From the NCBI GenBank assembly GCA_017475805.1, contig JAFVEW010000245.1, positions 1 through 5,157 of the forward strand: 5,157 nt of DNA, in the 5' to 3' direction. Under the pieces are notes generated by a model. That model ran no database searches. It was not told where the DNA came from and saw only the letters and a list, made by a program, of their open reading frames with translations. How positions within the stretch are numbered: position 1 is the stretch's first letter; each line of letters begins with the position of its first letter. Shown here in pieces: positions 1 to 5,157 of this stretch. The position numbers were made by a program, and so were the translations under genes. This DNA comes from Synergistaceae bacterium. GTDB taxonomy: Bacteria; Synergistota; Synergistia; Synergistales; Aminobacteriaceae.

Positions 1-1
1 A

Positions 2-151
2 TCGCAAGTTCTATTAAAAATACCGCAAGAATTCAATTTTGGTAGAGCTTTTTATGGGATCGCAAAATATTGTAATGTTCCGTTAGTATCAGAAAACCTG
101 TGGCACTTTCCCGTTGTGAGTCTTTCAGGCTTTTGTAGAATTTATCGGTAG
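2..151 (+). CDS. C-terminal end of an unrecognised protein (5' end outside window)
   Basis: The second reading frame is open from the left edge for 49 codons and stops at a TAG at 149-151. The peptide is ordinary in composition, mixing hydrophobic and charged residues (for example IPQEFNFGRAFYGIAKYC and ending SLSGFCRIYR), and it stops just before the ribosome binding site of the next gene. That layout is what the end of an upstream gene in the same operon would give. I do not recognise the family and see no diagnostic motif. Genes next to DUF262-HNH nucleases are often DNA methyltransferases or other defence genes, but nothing in these 49 residues shows that. It could be a chance open frame; the short length limits confidence. 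Confidence 0.45.
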   Translation, partial: SQVLLKIPQEFNFGRAFYGIAKYCNVPLVSENLWHFPVVSLSGFCRIYR

Positions 152-167
152 TAAGGAGAAAATAGAA

Positions 168-923
168 ATGAAAATCGAGTTGTATGAAATAAAAATTTCT
201 GAAGTTTTTGACGGTTACGAGGACAGCGATGAGAACGAAGTCGTAGCTTACGGAGAAAAATTAAACGATCAAGAAATATTAAACGCTATTTATTCAGAGA
301 CTTTTATCACGGACGTAAAAAGGTATTTCAGAAAAAATAACTGTCCGGCTTGTAAAATTGCTAAAGATTACATGAGCGGCTCGCCGATTCGTCAAGATTA
401 TTTAGAGAGCGTGCTTTCATGGATACCGAAAGGTAAATCTTCAAAAATAGAAAGCTATATGACCGAACACAAACATGACTCAGACGCACACGAGGTGTGG
501 TTTTATTTTCAGACGGTTATTAATTGGGTCAAAGCTATTTTTCCGATTTACCGCAAAGAAATGAAAGGCTTGTCTTGGGGAATCTTTTACAATCATTATA
601 AAGACGAAAAATTTAACCCTTCAGAACTTGCCTTAAGAGTCAGCGAGTTAATGGCCGACGATGACGTAACTAAAAAATCCGGGATTTATGAATATTTATT
701 ATGCGGCCAAGAAAAACATTTATCATTGCTAGCTTTTACTGAAACTCAAAAAAGAATTCAATACGAAAAACAAGAGGGAATCTGCCGAGCGTGCGGCAGA
801 CATTTTGTTTTTAGCGAAATGGAGGGCGATCACATAATCGCTCGGAGCAAAGGCGGACATACTCTAGCCGATAATTTTCAAATACTTTGCAAATCCTGCA
901 ACAGAATAAAATCTCAGAATTAA
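168..923 (+). CDS. HNH endonuclease, DUF262-HNH (GmrSD-like) protein lacking the central DUF262 core
   Basis: This 251-residue protein is a likely DNA nuclease of a restriction or phage-defence type. The C-terminal HNH domain (about 195-251) is complete. It has a CRAC knuckle (C206, C209), DHI with catalytic H222 at 221-223, N236 in the DN pair, and CKSCN (C241, C244, N245), so the four Cys should bind zinc. Residues about 29-190 (GEKLNDQEILNAIY, GSPIRQDYLE, INWVKAIFPIYRKEMKG, DDVTKKSGIYEY) match, from memory, the segment that follows the DUF262 core in DUF262-HNH proteins. Residues 1-28 (ending EVVAYG) match that family's extreme N-terminus. The core between them, including DGQQR and the QREFVY-type helix, is absent, so the protein is well short of the full-length family (roughly 350-400 residues as I recall). 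The ATG start is supported by TAAGGAG at 152-158 with a 9-base spacer. It could be a non-functional remnant or a stand-alone nuclease; the reading frame is intact. Confidence 0.85.
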   Translation: MKIELYEIKISEVFDGYEDSDENEVVAYGEKLNDQEILNAIYSETFITDVKRYFRKNNCPACKIAKDYMSGSPIRQDYLESVLSWIPKGKSSKIESYMTEHKHDSDAHEVWFYFQTVINWVKAIFPIYRKEMKGLSWGIFYNHYKDEKFNPSELALRVSELMADDDVTKKSGIYEYLLCGQEKHLSLLAFTETQKRIQYEKQEGICRACGRHFVFSEMEGDHIIARSKGGHTLADNFQILCKSCNRIKSQN

Positions 924-937
924 AAAAATCTTTTTCA

Positions 938-1411
938 ATGAAAAATTTTTCACGCCCTCCTTTCTTCCCAATGATGATTGACTTAAATAATAAAGAAGTT
1001 TTGATCGTTGTCGGCGGCAATATTGCTTCAATACGTGCTGAAACTCTTTCACGATGCGGAGCAAAAATCACAGAAGTTAGCTTGAATTATAATAAAGACT
1101 TTCCAGAAGTTTACAAAAAAATTATAAGAGCTTTTATTATTGATGATATTCAAGAAAAATTTTTTTTTGTAATTGCCGCGACTAACGATAGAAAAATTAA
1201 TAAAATAATTTACGAGACAGCTAAATCAAAAAAAATTCCTGTAAATGTCTGCGACAATCAAAGCGATTGCGATTTCTTTTTCCCATCATTAATTAATGTC
1301 GAAAATGTTGCAGTTTCAGTCTGCACTGCCGGACTTAATTCAAGTTTGACGCGAAAATTGTCAGATAAATTGCGCGAAGTCTGGGCTTCATGGATAGCTG
1401 AAAATGATTGA
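938..1411 (+). CDS. Short precorrin-2 dehydrogenase / siroheme synthase N-domain protein
   Basis: This 157-residue cytoplasmic protein belongs to the SirC/Met8/CysG N-terminal family, which oxidises precorrin-2 to sirohydrochlorin with NAD for siroheme or cobalamin synthesis. Family signatures in order are FFPMMIDLNNKEVLIV (9-24), the Rossmann turn VGGNIA (25-30), FVIAATNDRKIN (77-88), PVNVCDN (101-107) and FFFPSLINVENVAVSV (113-128), then SLTRKLSDKLRE. D106 in NVCD lies where the catalytic Asp of CysG/SirC is expected. Two oddities stand out. The first Gly of GxGxxA is Val25, and the protein stops at about the start of the C-terminal helical/ferrochelatase module (stand-alone members are about 200 residues). 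I chose ATG 938, which begins 14 bases after the nuclease stop and gives the usual MK..(F)P..D start. No Shine-Dalgarno precedes it, so translation may be coupled to the upstream gene. A TTG at 887 would overlap the nuclease gene, and ATGs at 971/974 would trim to MMID. No other tetrapyrrole gene lies in the window. Confidence 0.82.
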   Translation: MKNFSRPPFFPMMIDLNNKEVLIVVGGNIASIRAETLSRCGAKITEVSLNYNKDFPEVYKKIIRAFIIDDIQEKFFFVIAATNDRKINKIIYETAKSKKIPVNVCDNQSDCDFFFPSLINVENVAVSVCTAGLNSSLTRKLSDKLREVWASWIAEND

Positions 1412-1435
1412 AAAAAATTATTTTTTACTTTCTAA

Positions 1436-1456
1436 ATTCCTAACTCCTAATTCCTA
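1436..1456 (+). repeat. Three tandem 7-base repeats (ATTCCTA/ACTCCTA/ATTCCTA)
   Basis: Three contiguous 7-base units lie at 1436-1442, 1443-1449 and 1450-1456; the middle one differs by one base, and a partial fourth (ATTA) follows. They sit in the gap after the precorrin-2 dehydrogenase gene, just upstream of the first candidate promoter. The unit length resembles the short heptanucleotide tandem repeats scattered through some bacterial genomes. No function can be assigned from one short array. Confidence 0.6.
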
Positions 1457-1466
1457 ATTATTTACG

Positions 1467-1475
1467 TGCTATAAT
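1467..1475 (+). promoter_or_regulatory. Candidate extended -10 promoter element (upstream of the M23-pyrG operon)
   Basis: TGCTATAAT is a perfect consensus -10 hexamer (TATAAT, 1470-1475) with an extended TGn just before it. No good -35 hexamer lies 16-18 bases upstream; that stretch is the tail of the tandem repeat. Extended -10 promoters can work without a -35. In such AT-rich DNA a chance TATAAT is not rare, so this is a secondary candidate that would give a leader of about 155 bases before the TTG start. Confidence 0.4.
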
Positions 1476-1521
1476 AGCCGAGATTAATTAAATTTAAGAA
1501 TTTTAGATAACAACTAAGTAT

Positions 1522-1549
1522 TTTACACGATAGTTTTCTATGTTATAAT
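1522..1549 (+). promoter_or_regulatory. Main sigma-70-type promoter of the M23-pyrG operon
   Basis: A -35 TTTACA (1522-1527, five of six to TTGACA) is followed after 16 bases by a perfect -10 TATAAT (1544-1549). TGT at 1541-1543 also supplies the extended -10. Transcription should start near 1555-1557 and leave a leader of about 80 bases before the TTG start at 1636. It is the best promoter in the window and serves the M23 peptidase gene, pyrG and the following gene, which are spaced 1 and 7 bases apart. The left arm of a perfect inverted repeat covers its -10. Confidence 0.7.
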
Positions 1550-1583
1550 ACGTAGTATCCAAGTAACTAAAATTTTATAACAT
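1540..1583 (+). repeat. 9-bp perfect inverted repeat straddling the promoter start site
   Basis: ATGTTATAA at 1540-1548 is the exact reverse complement of TTATAACAT at 1575-1583, with 26 bases between. The left arm overlaps the extended -10 and the right arm lies about 20-28 bases into the transcript. Because the left arm is mostly upstream of the start site, an RNA hairpin is unlikely from this promoter. A pair of DNA operator half-sites is the more natural reading. The arms are AT-rich, so a chance origin is possible. Confidence 0.45.
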
Positions 1584-1621
1584 GTCGTAAACTATTCGTT
1601 TTTTGAGTTGCGCGACAGGTC

Positions 1622-1635
1622 GGGAGGAATTTTTT

Positions 1636-1638
<3 letters not shown>
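1622..1638 (+). promoter_or_regulatory. Ribosome binding site, T8 spacer and TTG start that set the M23 gene start
   Basis: GGGAGGA (1622-1628) is a strong Shine-Dalgarno. It is followed 7 bases later by TTG at 1636-1638, in frame with the LysM-M23 protein. The in-frame TTG at 1603 has no such site and would put this sequence inside the coding region. The spacer and start include an uninterrupted run of eight T (1630-1637), so the spacing, or the start itself, rests on a homopolymer. Confidence 0.7.
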
Positions 1639-4954
<3,316 letters not shown>

Positions 4955-4961
4955 TTAATTT

Positions 4962-5157
4962 ATGAAGGCTGTAAAATCTTTAGCAATATTATTTTTGTTA
5001 GTATTCATGGCTTCGGCTTGTTTAGCTTCGGAGGCCGTTCCTGATCCTGATCTTAAAGCAACTGTAACGGGGTCGTCTCATCAAATGATGGCTCAAATCG
5101 AAAGGATTATTTACGGTTACGTTATGCAGGGCGGTTTAATCGAACGTCTTGCGAAAG
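4962..5157 (+). CDS. Exported protein or lipoprotein of unknown function, N-terminal part (runs off window)
   Basis: An ATG 7 bases after the pyrG stop opens a frame that continues to the right edge (65 complete codons). It begins with a Sec signal peptide: MKAVK, then a hydrophobic stretch (SLAILFLLVFMASACLA), then SEAVPDPDLK. Cys20 in MASAC could be a lipobox Cys, but Ala rather than Leu at -3 makes this uncertain; signal peptidase I cleavage at an AxA-type site is also possible. The mature start contains SSHQMMAQIERIIYGYVMQG, probably helical. I do not recognise the family. Its position after a peptidoglycan hydrolase and pyrG suggests an envelope role, which is inference. Confidence 0.8.
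   Translation, partial: MKAVKSLAILFLLVFMASACLASEAVPDPDLKATVTGSSHQMMAQIERIIYGYVMQGGLIERLAK

Noticed and set aside
887..937. TTG at 887 as start of the precorrin-2 dehydrogenase, giving 174 residues
   Set aside because: It lies inside the HNH coding region, has no Shine-Dalgarno, and adds 17 residues (QILQQNKISELKK...) that do not fit the family's usual N-terminus.
1411..1426. A7-TTA-T6 stretch after the precorrin-2 dehydrogenase gene as a terminator
   Set aside because: The only stem possible is six A-T pairs with a tiny loop and no G-C content; it is not a credible intrinsic terminator.
1436..1460. CRISPR-like array
   Set aside because: The units are 7 bases and contiguous with no spacers.
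1560..1600. Divergent promoter on the minus strand from the TGTTATAAA in the right arm of the inverted repeat
   Set aside because: No -35 at suitable distance and no credible gene on the minus strand for it to serve.
1603..1635. TTG at 1603 as start of the LysM-M23 protein
   Set aside because: It has no Shine-Dalgarno upstream, whereas the in-frame TTG at 1636 has GGGAGGA 7 bases before it.

Overview
The window is AT-rich (roughly 40% G+C by eye) bacterial chromosomal DNA with every supported gene on the + strand. A gut- or rumen-associated, low-G+C member of the Synergistota is my best guess. It rests on the bacterial-type CTP synthase sequence ([10 protein letters not shown]... rather than the usual KLDPYINVDP...) and on a LysM/M23 envelope protein lying directly before pyrG. 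This is inference from memory and is not firm; anaerobic Firmicutes or another diderm anaerobe are not excluded.

Region 1 (1-923) is accessory in character. It holds the last 49 codons of an unrecognised protein, then a 251-residue HNH nuclease. The nuclease looks like a DUF262-HNH (GmrSD-like) protein whose central ParB/DUF262 core, with its DGQQR motif, has been removed in frame. The first ~30 residues match the family N-terminus. From residue ~29 on the protein matches the region just after the DUF262 core and runs to a complete CxxC...DHI...DN...CxxCN zinc HNH at the C-terminus. A short GxKLN-like similarity at the junction suggests how the deletion could have arisen.

Region 2 (938-1411) follows after 14 bases. 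It is a short precorrin-2 dehydrogenase/siroheme synthase N-domain protein (SirC/Met8/CysG-N type). It retains the Asp-containing NVCD segment, but the first glycine of the GxGxxA nucleotide-binding motif is Val, and it ends much earlier than stand-alone family members.

Region 3 (1412-1635) is a 224-base intergenic control region. It contains three tandem 7-base repeats, two extended -10 promoters (the second with a good -35), a 9-bp perfect inverted repeat straddling the second promoter, and a Shine-Dalgarno sequence separated from a TTG start by a run of eight T.

Region 4 (1636-5157) is a tight operon. First comes a single-pass membrane protein with a His-rich cytoplasmic tail, three LysM domains and an intact LytM/M23 peptidase. 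One base later comes pyrG (CTP synthase). Seven bases later starts an exported protein or lipoprotein cut by the window edge. The operon joins nucleotide supply (CTP, also needed for phospholipid and envelope sugar precursors) to peptidoglycan processing. PyrG has all catalytic residues but two substitutions at highly conserved positions (Gly to Trp at 49, Pro to Cys at 507).
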